64,000 nucleotides of DNA from Aphrocallistes beatrix (GCA_963281255.1 OY725493.1:2635857-2699856); one strand, 5' to 3'. Counted from the stretch's first letter, positions 22,920 to 32,899 are shown. Program-made: numbers and translations. The notes: generated by a model from the letters alone, not told the origin.

Positions 22920-23540
22920 TTTTGAAGCTTAAAAATTGCGCTATCTCACAATCTCCTATCTCACACTTGCATTTGCTAACGGGTTTTAAATCCAGAAGAA
23001 TAGAAATCTATTCGCATTCCATAATGTGAAATTAATAATTAATATTAAAATTAAGATTGTAAAATAGTGAGACGTCACAGAAAAAACCTGCACTGCATGT
23101 GTGTTAAAATATTCCTATGCGTCTTAGGTGCTCAACAAATTATCGTATTGTATTCATGGATTTTGAGCTTAAAGGTGTATAATTTTGTCGTTTTATAGGT
23201 GTCTAATTTTCTCGTTTGGCGTCGGATCGAAAATCGGGTCCACACCAGATATTTCCAAAGCACCTATTCACAGAATTTCAGACTCTAATCTCTTATGGTT
23301 TGGCGAGGAGGAAAATAAACGAGAAATATATATATATATATATATATATAGTCCCTCATTTCAGAAGTTGGCCACTATACATAGTATAAAAAATATATAA
23401 CATATTATGGTCACTCATTTCAGAAGTTAGCATTAATTTTGCACTTTACTCTAGGTATATAATGCAATTCAAATTATATTGCCTCTAATATAACACTAAT
23501 GACCAAAAGCTAGTTTGAGATTGCTAAAAGTATAAATTAT
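22920..23540. other. Intergenic stretch with (TA)n microsatellite
   Basis: A (TA)n tract lies at 23327-23350. A 20-bp phrase tcatttcagaagttggccac (23348-23367) recurs with change at 23415. No gene is supported. Confidence 0.5.
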
Positions 23541-23545
23541 TATAT

Positions 23546-23716
23546 ACAGGCAATCCTCGCCTTCGCGGGTTTGCCATTCGCGGTTTCGACTATTCGCGGA
23601 AAGTTTTTTGAGTCTTGTTTTGCTATTCGCGACTCGTTCCCTCGACTATTCGCTGTTTTCGTTACTCTCTTCAGTAGTTTCATGGGCTACCATAAGTCCA
23701 TAACCTTATACGTATT
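23546..23716. mobile_element. Possible pogo/Tigger fragment
   Basis: acaggcaatcctcgccttcg followed by repeated attcgcgg words resembles one end of Tigger-like elements. No opposite terminus was found; the next element starts immediately at 23719. Confidence 0.3.
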
Positions 23717-23718
23717 TA

Positions 23719-24147
23719 CAGGGTGTTTCAGCGATTGTATCACGAAAAGAATTTGAAATTACTAGGTAAATATTTTACTAATCATCTTCCCCTTTTACGA
23801 TGTTGTTTAGCACCTTCTGACATTTGTGTGACAGCAAAATGGACAAGCTAGATGACAAACAAAACAAGATCAAGATGGTGGAATTCTACCATAAAAATCA
23901 GCCCTATTCAAGACTACCCCACACTTCTAAGGTTTGTCCGCCCAAAATGACTAAATCGGAAATGAGTTATCACATATTAATTAATGATGTTTTAAAATAA
24001 TTTACTTTTATTCCAACGGTTTGCTTCATTGTTTTTCGTAAATGTCAAAGGATTTCCTTTCAAAAGCAACCAAAATAACTAAATTATCTCAATCACAAAT
24101 GAAATGAAAGCAATTTACTTTTGTGATACAATCGCTGAAACACCCTG
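23719..24147. mobile_element. Mariner/IS630-type non-autonomous element, 429 bp
   Basis: The left terminus cagggtgtttcagcgattgt and the right terminus acaatcgctgaaacaccctg are perfect inverted repeats flanked by TA (23717-23718, 24148-24149). Inside, an ATG at 23839 opens a short frame with NKIKMVEFYHKNQ, which looks like the start of a helix-turn-helix of a transposase. This suggests it is an internally deleted copy of an autonomous element. The inverted repeats extend past 30 bp. Confidence 0.82.
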
Positions 24148-24162
24148 TACAATTTAGGTTTA

Positions 24163-24432
24163 GTACTGTTGCGTGATATCCTGAGATCGTGATATCTTGA
24201 GATCCTAGTATTAAGTAACCATGGATGATTTAGTACCGTGATATCTTGAGATCGTAATATTTTGAGATATCTAGCATTCTGAGAAACCTATTGAACCACA
24301 ATGCCATTTGAGTGAGCCAAACAAAATCTCAGAATGCTAGATATCTCAAAATATTACGATCTCAAGATATCACGGTACTAAATCATCCATGCTTACTTAA
24401 TACTAGGATCTCAAGATATCACGCAACAGTAC
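24163..24432. repeat. Foldback palindrome rich in GATATC words
   Basis: The left arm (24163-24284) and right arm (24327-24432) are inverted copies around a 42-bp centre. The arms consist largely of the word gatatcttgagatc and variants, so each arm is itself repetitive. It begins 14 bp after the mariner-type element. Outer ends are gtactgttgcgtgatatc and gatatcacgcaacagtac. Confidence 0.8.
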
Positions 24433-25279
24433 GATGTGAAATGATGGGACGTTTATCATAGAAATAAATCAATCTACGTATGATTTTAAAAAAGTCAAAA
24501 TTACGATTTGTTGAATAACCATTTGAAAAAGAAAGCAAAGCAAAGCAAAATTCAAATGTAGCCCATTGACAATCCGTATTACGTATTTAAATAAGCATGA
24601 GAACGAAGATAATTCTAAAATATCTGAAGACAATCTCTATCAGCTTGACAGACTACTATAATTCTTCCTTGATTATCCACAACAACTCCCATTGGATGTG
24701 CAGAAGTGTTTATCTTGTGAATCAATTGGAATTCAGAGTTGAAGATATGAATGCAGTTAGAACGATTGTCAGAAATGAGATTATTGGAATAATCAATGAA
24801 GAAACGAGGATTAACAACCTGCATTCCTTCTCCTCTAGAAACGACACTCTTCTGTAGGATGAGATTGTGGTCATACATATGTATACAAGGATTAGACTCA
24901 TCACGAATAAAACTATTTTCTTTCGACAGTTTCACATCACGAAGATGCCTGAGTTTGTCACCACCAAACTGAGATTTGAATTGAAGTTCTTTAGAGTATT
25001 TGAATATGAGTATTATTAAAACAATCACAGATGTAAATCTCATATTTAGAAACAACAGCACTATTCAGTTGATATTTATGGATAAAGTGGTCAAAAAATC
25101 CATTATTACAGATCATGATTATTCCACCACAAATAACTAAACCTCTAGGATACAACATATTTCCTTCTCCTTCACTATCCCAAAATTTGAATAAGATCTT
25201 TCCAGAGCCATCAAATACTTTCACACAGTGATTAGTATAATCTGCAACATAGATGTTACTTGTTTTATTATCAATTGTC

Positions 25280-25983
25280 CTTATAATAAAAAGTCGAGAG
25301 AGCATGCTCGTTAGGTCTAAATATAATACATGCATTCTATTGTGGTAGGAGACATCCATTGCTCAATTGTAAATTACTCCTGCCATATAGGAGTAACAAA
25401 CTTTTAAAAGGCTTCCATAAACCACAGCATAATTGATAGGTTTTCTATTAGCTAATAGCCCTTGGTATACTCCATTGGGGCAAGCGGAACTTTCGTCCCT
25501 GGAATTTTCGTCCTCGGAATTTTTGTCTCATTAGAGACTAAAATAAACGGGCACTAATATGTAAGGAACGGAAAGTGAGGCTTTTGAAGTGGAGTATGTT
25601 TTAAAAAAAGGGTGAAAATGAGGCATTTTGATTGAGAAATCAATAGGTGCGAAAAGGGCATTTCAGGGGACGAAAGTTCCGCCATTCCTCCATTCCTCCA
25701 TTGGTTACCAGCATCATACCTACTTATAATAGTAGGAAGTTATTACGTAGTATATGAAACTTCTCGAACTAATTTAAACCAATTTTACATCAGGATTTTT
25801 ATAGGTGATACTCCGTACGGGAAGTACAGTATCTAGGGCGCATGTAGTAGATTCAAATCAGTAAATACTTGTACCTTTTTTGAATATAAAGAAGGTATAA
25901 ATGTAAGGAGCATGCTCTCTATCGACCTAATGAGCATGCTCTCTGGACTTAACGAGCATGCTCTCTCGACTTTTCAATACCTC
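25280..25983. mobile_element. 704-bp insertion with CAATTGTC target duplication
   Basis: The 8-bp CAATTGTC stands at 25272-25279 and again at 25984-25991. Between them lie inverted ends containing aaaagtcgagagagcatgct (left) and agcatgctctctcgactttt (right). The right end has three tandem copies of the word gagcatgctctct. The 8-bp duplication points to a hAT or similar cut-and-paste element. It interrupts NHL copy 1 and itself contains another small element at 25471-25703. Confidence 0.8.
25471..25703. mobile_element. Nested small MITE
   Basis: The left end ccattggggcaagcggaact plus ttcgtccctg and the right end caggggacgaaagttccgcc are inverted, close to 30 bp long with gaps. The right end has a duplicated attcctcc word. 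It lies wholly inside the 25280-25983 insertion. Exact termini are uncertain. Confidence 0.55.
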
Positions 25984-26224
25984 CAATTGTCACTTCATAA
26001 GGATTGTTTAGTTGTTGAAAACCTTGAAGTGCATAATGATGTGTTTCGGTTTGGTTAGGGATAGCCTATTATTAGTGGCGTCAAAATTTGCATTCCTAAT
26101 ATCCAATGAAATCTTGCAGGTAAATACTAGTATGTACTGTTGTTGCTTGTGAAAGCACTCAATTCTCAAGATACGTATATCTAATTTCTCACCTGTAATC
26201 ATGTATAAACGAAGCGGTGGAAAC

Positions 26225-26552
26225 CAAGGTTGGATTTTGTCTCCCGGAAAAAAACAGGTTTTGGACAGGTCAGTGGACAGAACCTGGTTTAAAAGGGTTA
26301 AAACTGGACAGAACAGTCGACTCCGCTTAATCGGGACAAAATATCAGGGCCTGAAGTATCCTGATTAAAGGAGTCACCTGTATAATACTTTTAAAATATG
26401 GTTTATAAACCTGGCAAAATGTCAAATTAATAAACTAGACAAAACCTGGACAAACCTGGACATGACTGTACAATAGTTTGATAAATTGGACAAAACTTAG
26501 ACAGAAGTGTTTTGGAAGCGACGGGGCGGTTTTAACCATATTGCCAACCTTG
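26225..26552. mobile_element. TTTTGTCC-rich hAT-like MITE, copy 1
   Basis: The ends caaggttggattttgtc and the inverse gccaaccttg, with interior words such as aaacaggttttggacagg and gacaaaacctggacaaacct, match the better-preserved copy at 57287-57734. The flanks gtggaaac and ttgaaaac agree at 6 of 8 positions, consistent with an aged 8-bp duplication. Confidence 0.6.
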
Positions 26553-26945
26553 TTGAAAACAGGTCGATTTAGAGATTGAGAATTAAATAAACGATTACTG
26601 GAGTGCACTCCTTTATTTTCGGAGCATGAGAGAAAGCGAACTCACTCCGTTTACCCTGAGGCTAGAATTTTCCTAATACTTATGTATGTAACAATGAATA
26701 CTGACTCTCAGTTCATACTACAAGTATATGTATTCATATAATTGTTTGATAAACCTTAGTAGTGGTTTAGAGTATCCAATCAAATTGTGGCACGCACGTT
26801 ATTGAGAGATAATTATAATTACTTGAATTTGTTATTTAGTTCAAAATTAGTCAAACGATGAAAATATCCAATTAATTTGAAGCCGGTGGTTTGTTATTAT
26901 TCTTTCTTTTTGAACATTGGCTACATCTGACTCGGCCTCTTCACG

Positions 26946-28403
26946 ATGCCTTCTAAGATGTTTATGTCTCTCTACATCGTATTTTTCTCAGTCCTATTCC
27001 TTCCCTCTCAAAGCGCTGCTGAGGCAGACGAGCACTTATCGAGAGGGACATTAGCCTTGTCACAAGGCAAACTAGAGGAAGCTCTCTCCCATTATCATCT
27101 CGCTATTGAGGGAGACCCCAACAGCTTCCTCACTCGCTACCGGCGAGCTACGGTCTACCTGGGTTTAGGGAGGGTACTACTGGCACTTTCAGACTTGACA
27201 AAATCATTGGACTTGAACCCTAATTTCAAGCAAGCTCTCTTTCAAAGAGCTTCACTCTTCCTGAAGCTCGGAAGGTGTACAGAGGCAGTAAGAGACTTGG
27301 AAATGTTCAAAGGAGAAGATTATGAAGGTCTGGAAGAACTAATCGGGAAGTTGGATGTCTCGAAGGAGCGTCGAGCAGCTTTATCGCACGTCCCTGAGTC
27401 TGACCTGCTGAGCAAGGCGGACATCTCCGGCTCCATCCTGGAGCTGAGTCCGTGGGACACAGAGCTGAGGCTGATGCACTCCCGGCTCTGCGAGCAGGTG
27501 GGAAGGAGCGGCGACGCCATCGCTGATCTGCGAGTAGCCCGCCTGATTCTGTCCGGGGACACCTCCGTGCTGCTGCGCCTCACACTGCTGCACTACGCCA
27601 GCGGAGACCTGGCCGAGTCCCTCAGCTCCGCGAAGGAGTGCCTCCGCCTGGACCAGGACCACTCGGCCTGCTTCTCGCACTACAAGAAGGCGAAGAAGCT
27701 GATCAAGCAGCTCGACTCGGCGGACCAGTTCCTGGGCGAAGGGAAGCACGCGGAAGCGGTGTCCGAACTGGAGCGCTGTCTCTCCACGGAGAGAGAGGCT
27801 GTGCGGATTCTGGCGAGAGTCAAGGCGAAGTTGTGCCACGCGCACAGACACCTGGGGGACCTGGACCAGGTGTCGCGCTGGTGCAGAGAAGCGCTGGAGT
27901 TGGATCCGAGAAACGTGGACGTCCTCTGTGACCGGGCGGAGCAGCACATTGATAGCGACATGCTGGACGAGGCGCTGGAGGACTACCGGCAGGCGAAGGA
28001 GATCAACTCTGATTTCAAACGCGCGCAGGAAGGAATTGAGCGGGTGCAGAAGCTGCAGAAACAAGCGAGTAAGCGGGACTACTACAAGATCCTGGGAGTG
28101 AAGAGGAGCGCACGCAAGAAGGAGATCATCAAGGCGTACCGATTACTTGCTCAAGAGTGGCACCCGGACAGATTTACTGACCCGGAAGAGAAGCAGCAGG
28201 CCGAGAAGAAGTTCATCGATATAGCCGCAGCTAAGGAGGTGCTGACCAACCGCGAGAAGCGGGAGAAGTTTGACAACGGGGAGGATCCTCTGGACCCTGA
28301 CAAGGGGGGACAGCAGCACTGGCACCAAGGGCCTCATGGATTCCCGTTTGGGGCTGGCGGAGGAGGAGGAGGAGGAGGGTTCACTTTTAAATTCCATTTT
28401 TGA
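26946..28403 (+). CDS. DNAJC3: DNAJC3 (p58IPK), ER co-chaperone
   Basis: A single frame of 485 codons (human DNAJC3 is 504) has the expected order: a hydrophobic signal peptide (residues about 1-24), nine-TPR array (about 25-365), then a J domain (about 376-445) with DYYKILGVKRSA and the HPD motif at residues 406-408 (EWHPDRF). A Gly-rich tail ends in FTFKFHF. TPR repeats such as YRRATVYLGLGRVLLALSDL and KQALFQRASLFLKLGRCTEA are easy to see. Family role: binds misfolded clients in the ER lumen through the TPRs and hands them to BiP through the J domain; vertebrate p58IPK also restrains PKR/PERK. There are three possible starts (residues 1, 5, 7), all upstream of the signal core. GC content rises strongly in the middle (about 27380-28100). 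No introns, unlike vertebrate genes. TFB2M-like follows 170 bp downstream. Confidence 0.97.
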   Translation: MPSKMFMSLYIVFFSVLFLPSQSAAEADEHLSRGTLALSQGKLEEALSHYHLAIEGDPNSFLTRYRRATVYLGLGRVLLALSDLTKSLDLNPNFKQALFQRASLFLKLGRCTEAVRDLEMFKGEDYEGLEELIGKLDVSKERRAALSHVPESDLLSKADISGSILELSPWDTELRLMHSRLCEQVGRSGDAIADLRVARLILSGDTSVLLRLTLLHYASGDLAESLSSAKECLRLDQDHSACFSHYKKAKKLIKQLDSADQFLGEGKHAEAVSELERCLSTEREAVRILARVKAKLCHAHRHLGDLDQVSRWCREALELDPRNVDVLCDRAEQHIDSDMLDEALEDYRQAKEINSDFKRAQEGIERVQKLQKQASKRDYYKILGVKRSARKKEIIKAYRLLAQEWHPDRFTDPEEKQQAEKKFIDIAAAKEVLTNREKREKFDNGEDPLDPDKGGQQHWHQGPHGFPFGAGGGGGGGGFTFKFHF

Positions 28404-28573
28404 TTTTTGAATGGCTGTTGTATTATCTTCCACTAGCCTATGATATTTAGGTTAATTAGAAATTATAATTGATTATTGAATATTTATTTTGTAGCTGAGC
28501 TACAAATGCAACTTTATTACGAAATTACCTGTTATTAGATAGGGAAATTGCCGAGTTATTACCCAGCAGGAGA

Positions 28574-29563
28574 ATGCCAATTGCCAGACAACTGAAGCGT
28601 ATTAATTTCACACAGGCGAGCTGTTCTATCGAGATATTTAATCAGAGCAAAATCCGACTGATAGAGAACCCTCCCCTCCAATCGGTCCTTACAATACAAA
28701 GCTCGGATTTGATCGTGAAGCATTTGTGTCCGGTGAACAAACCCATTTTCGACATATGCTGTGGTCCCGGAGTCGTCGCCACGGCTCTCCTTAACGCCGG
28801 AGAGAAGGTAGTCGCTTTCGATTATCATCCGGAGAATATCGAGTTGGTCAGCAAAATTCAGAAGTTTTGTCCTGATCGACTAAAGGTTATCCGAGCGATA
28901 AAGCGAAAGTCTGGGCGAGGCAAGACAGTGATTGACGGTCTGTACCGCAATCTGTCCGATAACTTGGACGCTGAAGAGATGAGCTCGCTGACGAGAGGAT
29001 GGGAGGAGGAGAGCGCGGGACTGCTGCTCGGCGTTTGCGAGGATGACTACAGCTCCCAGCAGCTGCTCTCCCAGTACCTCTCCTCTCTCCTGCTGGTCTC
29101 CTCCTTCTTCCGCCTGGGGCGGGTGGAGTACTTCGTGGCGCATGACGAGTACTTCATCCGTAAAGTGGTGTCTAAGCCTGGCTCCAAGAAGTATAGTCGC
29201 CTCGGCGTGCTGACCAATATTCTCTGCGACGTCAGAGTTGTCCCGGTTAAGATACCCACTTGGCATGTCTACCCTCCTGCCAAAAGAAAGATCGTCAACA
29301 CGGGCTCCTTCCTTAACGCACTGCACATAGTGCCCAAACCATCCTATCCCCTGTTAGCCAGCGACAGCTTCATCAACACCTTCCTACGAGCCTGCTTCTT
29401 GAACAGAGTCTCCCCCATTAAGAAAATAACAGACGACATATTTCCAAATTCTTCGTCTAACATACCACCTCATTTGCAGATGGCGAAGCCCCAGTTCATC
29501 ACTCACAGGCAGTTCCAATCAATTATTAATTCAATACACGAATTTACGTTACAGACATCTTGA
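28574..29563 (+). CDS. TFB2M: TFB2M-like mitochondrial rRNA dimethyladenosine transferase family / transcription factor B
   Basis: An intact 329-codon frame. The SAM-binding motif I reads FDICCGPGVVATALLNAGEK (from residue 59), followed by an acidic VVAFDYHPEN strand-2 loop. The later RLGRVEYFVAHDEYF.. SRLGVLTNILCDVRVV region matches the TFB family (TFB2M has KFGRIEV.MFI). KsgA-type catalytic NLPY is not evident, which fits TFB2M, a family that has largely given up methylation to act as the promoter-melting partner of mitochondrial RNA polymerase. The length is shorter than human TFB2M (396), partly because a mitochondrial presequence is short or lacking; an upstream in-frame start was not found. 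It lies 170 bp after DNAJC3 on the same strand. TFB1M is the alternative but fits less well. Confidence 0.85.
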   Translation: MPIARQLKRINFTQASCSIEIFNQSKIRLIENPPLQSVLTIQSSDLIVKHLCPVNKPIFDICCGPGVVATALLNAGEKVVAFDYHPENIELVSKIQKFCPDRLKVIRAIKRKSGRGKTVIDGLYRNLSDNLDAEEMSSLTRGWEEESAGLLLGVCEDDYSSQQLLSQYLSSLLLVSSFFRLGRVEYFVAHDEYFIRKVVSKPGSKKYSRLGVLTNILCDVRVVPVKIPTWHVYPPAKRKIVNTGSFLNALHIVPKPSYPLLASDSFINTFLRACFLNRVSPIKKITDDIFPNSSSNIPPHLQMAKPQFITHRQFQSIINSIHEFTLQTS

Positions 29564-29964
29564 ATTATTAACTTCTATCGAATAGTATTGTTTCAGTCAT
29601 TATTAGAAGCCTCGACCAAATTAAACATTAAGAAATCTTGATATTTAATACTATAGTTGCTTTCTCGATAATCAAACGTATCATTTATACATTACTTTAA
29701 CAATCACTGTCCTATACTCGAAGTTAAAGTGAGGAGTTAGAAAAGCATAATGACTTCTAAACTTGAATACACTTGGCATCACTGGTCTATCCATTCCTTT
29801 CTACTGCTCTGTAGAGTGAAGTTTTTTCAGATGAAATTAATTAATACTAGGTCCATCAGCCATACCACTCACCTTAGAAAATAGCTATTGAGTCTCCATA
29901 CATACTAGTACTACAGATATGTAACCTTCTTGTAGACGAGTATATGAAACAGAATATTGATGTA
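29564..29964. other. Intergenic
   Basis: 3' flank of the TFB2M-like gene. Nothing recognisable was found before the pogo-type element at 29965. Confidence 0.4.
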
Positions 29965-30414
29965 CAGTGGAACCCCGGAATTACGGTCACCCTTGGGACC
30001 GAGAAAAGTGACCGTAATTCTGAAACATTTTGAAAGAAACCATATTTCATTAGCATTAACCTTAATATACCAATTAGAACAGACTTAACATAGTTACTTG
30101 CTAAAATACGCATCTAATTTGGATTGCTCCTGATACCTGAAAATGTGTGGAAATTGTCTTTGCGTTAACTTTATCTTCAAGAGAAACATCATAGTAAGAT
30201 CAAATACTGTTTTTCGCTTAAGTATGGAGGATACCGGGGTTAAAAGTATTTTCTTCGTTCTAAAACAAATGACCGGAATTCGGAATAGCGGGGTGGCCGT
30301 AATTCTGAAATAAATCAATGTTATGTCTATGTGAAGTCCGACGGGACTTTAAAAAGTGCCCGGAATATCGGGGTGGCCGCTCTTCTGAGGTGACCGTTAT
30401 GCGGGGTTCCACTG
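29965..30414. mobile_element. Pogo/Tigger-type MITE, 450 bp
   Basis: The left terminus cagtggaaccccggaattac and the right terminus ttatgcggggttccactg are inverted repeats. Inner copies of the same phrases (gtgaccgtaattctgaaac, ggccgtaattctgaaataa, ggggtggccg) show sub-terminal repetition. CAGTGGAACCCCG is a classic Tigger-like end. The left flank is TA; the right flank is TT, so the duplication is imperfect. Confidence 0.75.
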
Positions 30415-30544
30415 TTTAAGTTTAAGTTTTGATTTTTTACAGTGCAAATTCGTATTTATATTTAATTAAAAATCCCACCCAACTTTCAAGGGCGAAGTCC
30501 ATACTACATTCGTGCACAGCCTTTGCCTGTACGTAGGCCACAGT

Positions 30545-30608
30545 CCACAGTCCATTATTTCTTATTAATTGCATGGCCACAGTCCATTATTTCTTATTAA
30601 TTGCATGG
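30545..30608 (+). repeat. Exact 32-bp tandem duplication just before NXN
   Basis: 30545-30576 and 30577-30608 are identical (starting ccacagtccattatttctta). Each copy carries one gcATGg, giving upstream ATGs at 30573 and 30605. The first opens a 23-codon upstream frame ending at 30644, overlapping the NXN start at 30634. The second opens a 6-codon frame ending at 30625. Confidence 0.85.
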
Positions 30609-30633
30609 GTCACATTCCAAACTAGCTCTCTCA

Positions 30634-31893
30634 ATGGCGACTAGCAATTTTCTGGTGAACATCTTGGGAGACGACCTCATAGACAACGCTCTCAATCCAG
30701 TGCAGCTCAGCAAGCTGCTGGAGCAGGGCTACACTTCGTTCGGACTGCTGTTCGCGGGGAAATGGTGCTCCTCTTCTAAGCTCTTCGTGCCGGAATTCAT
30801 CAGATGGTACAGAGAACTCGAGCACAAGGTCAAACACATTCTCGTCATTTACGTCAGCTGTGATTTGAACGAGACTGACTTCCGTTCCTTCTTCAAGGAA
30901 ATGCCCTGGTACGCCATTCCGTTCCAGGAGCGGAAGAAGAAGCAGTTCATCTCGCGCAAGTACCGCGTGCCCCAGATTCCCCGCCTGATCTATCTGGACC
31001 GCTCTGGAGTGATAACCAATAAGGACGGCCGTGTGTCCATGCTCGTGGATCCTTCGGGACACCTGCTTCATAACAAAGACGCCTCCATCTTCAAGGTCCT
31101 CTCTTACTGCACCATCCTCACGAAGTCAGGGGTGCTGGAAGACAATTCGCAGCTGTTCGGAAAGAAGTTGGGCATCTACTTCTCCGCTCTCTGGTGCACC
31201 CCCTGCACCAAACTGACAGAGGCCCTCATCAAGGTCTACAGCAAACTGAAAGCGAGAAACGAGAACTTCGAGATCATCTTCTCGAGCTGCGACCACAGCT
31301 ACTCCTCCTTCCTCGAGAACTACAAGCCCATGCCCTGGATGGCTCTGGATTTCAAGAAGGAGCTCACTCTCCCTTTCTCGATGTTCGCAGGCATCCAAAC
31401 CATTCCCACTCTCATCCTGCTGGACGAAGAGGGGTACCTCATCAACCGAGACAACCACTCCAACATCCTGACGGACCCGGACGGGACGCGCTTCCCCTGG
31501 CCGCAGAAACTCGTGTCTGAGTTCTCTGACACAGACATCCTGGAACTCAACAACAGCGTGGCATTCATACTGGCCTGCGAAGAGAGCCAGTACTCTGCGA
31601 GCGCCATTCACTCCCTCCTGGAGCCCATCGCCACCCCGCAGGAGTACAAGTTCGGGACGATCGGACGGGAGCACAAGATCATGTTCTACTACATCTACAA
31701 GGAAGCCATTGCTGACATCGAGCGGCTGGTGGGGCTGCCCACCAACTTCCCCACTCTCTACATCATAGACGTGCCATTCAACGCCACCTACACGCAGGAG
31801 GTAGCAGGAGATCTCAACTCGGAGTTGATCAGCACCTTCCTCCACGAGTTTAAGGAAGGAACTCTCTCTGCCACTCCCATTCCGGACTTCTGA
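30634..31893 (+). CDS. NXN: Nucleoredoxin
   Basis: A 419-codon frame from the first ATG (30634). The frame is open further upstream but lacks an ATG there, and MATSNFLVNILGDDL aligns with the human start MSGFLEELLGEKL. There are two thioredoxin-like modules and a C-terminal one. The first has LLFAGKWCSSSK, so only one Cys remains of the WCxxC site. The central module has YFSALWCTPCTKL, the redox-active WCxPC expected of NXN, then FEIIFSSCDHS..MPWMALDF and IQTIPTLILLDEEG. Family role: a cytosolic/nuclear oxidoreductase that binds Dishevelled and restrains Wnt signalling. It is single-exon, whereas vertebrate NXN is multi-exon. Two upstream ATGs may reduce translation if they are in the transcript. 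Confidence 0.95.
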   Translation: MATSNFLVNILGDDLIDNALNPVQLSKLLEQGYTSFGLLFAGKWCSSSKLFVPEFIRWYRELEHKVKHILVIYVSCDLNETDFRSFFKEMPWYAIPFQERKKKQFISRKYRVPQIPRLIYLDRSGVITNKDGRVSMLVDPSGHLLHNKDASIFKVLSYCTILTKSGVLEDNSQLFGKKLGIYFSALWCTPCTKLTEALIKVYSKLKARNENFEIIFSSCDHSYSSFLENYKPMPWMALDFKKELTLPFSMFAGIQTIPTLILLDEEGYLINRDNHSNILTDPDGTRFPWPQKLVSEFSDTDILELNNSVAFILACEESQYSASAIHSLLEPIATPQEYKFGTIGREHKIMFYYIYKEAIADIERLVGLPTNFPTLYIIDVPFNATYTQEVAGDLNSELISTFLHEFKEGTLSATPIPDF

Positions 31894-32850
31894 GTCTAGC
31901 TTCTAGCTGTTTTATAATCCATCTGCGATACTTTTCAGTGTAGAGAACTATTGGTGTGTTTTATTCATTATTTATGATTACAGAGTGTATCTAAATTATT
32001 CTAGTTTTGGTGCTTATTTTCTGGTCTACTAATATTTTTAACTATTTTAGTTTCCTATATTAGGGTGATTCAACATTCAAGACACAATTCGTATCCTTCA
32101 AAGTGTCAAAAAAATTCGTTTTGATGTTATCCGGTCTGACTAACTGTTCACCCCATATTGTTCATGGTGATTTATAAATACGTAAATTTAAATTTTGCCT
32201 AGTATATTTAATTAAAAAATTCCAATACTAGAGTCCAACTAATGTAATCAGGTCGTATATGTTTTATTTGAAAATTTGAAATAGGCATTCCTGATTTGAT
32301 TTGGTGTATTTATGCGCAAGAGAATAAAATTATAGCGATATCAAGTATGTCAATTTTTTATTTAGAATGAAGTACGTATATCATTTACGCATATTGGTGA
32401 ATAGTCTATGAATAAAGATTAGGAATTTCAATGTATTCATTTTTCTTAGCTTATTTCCATACCCCCTCAGGTTTAGTTTCTTTTGTCGGCCTTTTAGTTT
32501 GCTTTCGTTCGATCGCATGACTAAAGCGGTTCATATGTACATAACATATGTGAATAACTGTTTTTATAAGATCAGGACTGACATCTTTCTCGGGTAATTT
32601 TTTGCCAACAAAAGATTGGGTATTGAACAGTTGCAAACTTGCAATCACCATGTAACATCGCCCAACTAAATTCTACTTCAATATGAGGTAGATTAGTCTC
32701 CTCTCCTTCCTTTCTTAACTATTTTTTGTGTCTTAAACTCCAACTACATTCATAATGATCATATTTTGCATCATGTGGACAATATCTATTTCATATGAAT
32801 TGTTAATTAGTAATCAAATACCTCGCAGTAAACACTTGTGTATAAAATGC
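31894..32850. other. Intergenic
   Basis: 3' flank of NXN and AT-rich sequence. A minus frame at 32651-32451 is short and unrecognised. No repeat family was seen. Confidence 0.4.
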
Positions 32851-32857
32851 AATAATA

Positions 32858-32899
32858 ATTTGGGAAAGTTCATGGGATATCGCATGAACTTTCCCAAAT
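32858..32899. repeat. Perfect 17-bp stem hairpin
   Basis: atttgggaaagttcatg and its exact inverse catgaactttcccaaat flank an 8-nt loop (ggatatcg). It is isolated in AT-rich DNA with no neighbouring T-run. The function is unknown. It is too short for a typical animal pre-miRNA. Confidence 0.7.

Larger units (their letters stand above)
24613..26060 (-). pseudogene. NHL-repeat protein pseudogene, copy 1 (interrupted)
   Basis: Read on the minus strand, coding similarity starts near 26050 (GFQQLNNPYEVTID). It is interrupted at 25991/25279 by a 704-bp insertion, then continues NIYVADYTNHCVKVF and GEGNMLYPRGLVICGG. After a one-base frameshift at IQIL it runs through to VVDNQGRIIVVCQADRDCLQ and the stop near 24613. 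The I-YVADY-NHCVKVF and PRG-VD-G-I-V units are NHL beta-propeller repeats as in TRIM-NHL proteins. Compared with copy 2, 21 codons are missing between the KYQLN and EIYICDC blocks. No RING or B-box is seen. Frameshift plus insertion make it a pseudogene. Confidence 0.8.

Noticed and set aside
23300-23360. CRISPR-like or satellite array
   Set aside because: Only a (TA)n microsatellite; no spacers of regular length.
24597-24857. 86-codon plus frame over NHL copy 1
   Set aside because: Antisense shadow; the same shadow occurs over NHL copy 2.
27381-28064. 227-codon frame antisense to DNAJC3
   Set aside because: Shadow of the GC-rich TPR coding region; no independent features.
31126-31845. 239-codon frame antisense to NXN
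   Set aside because: Shadow of codon bias on the NXN strand.
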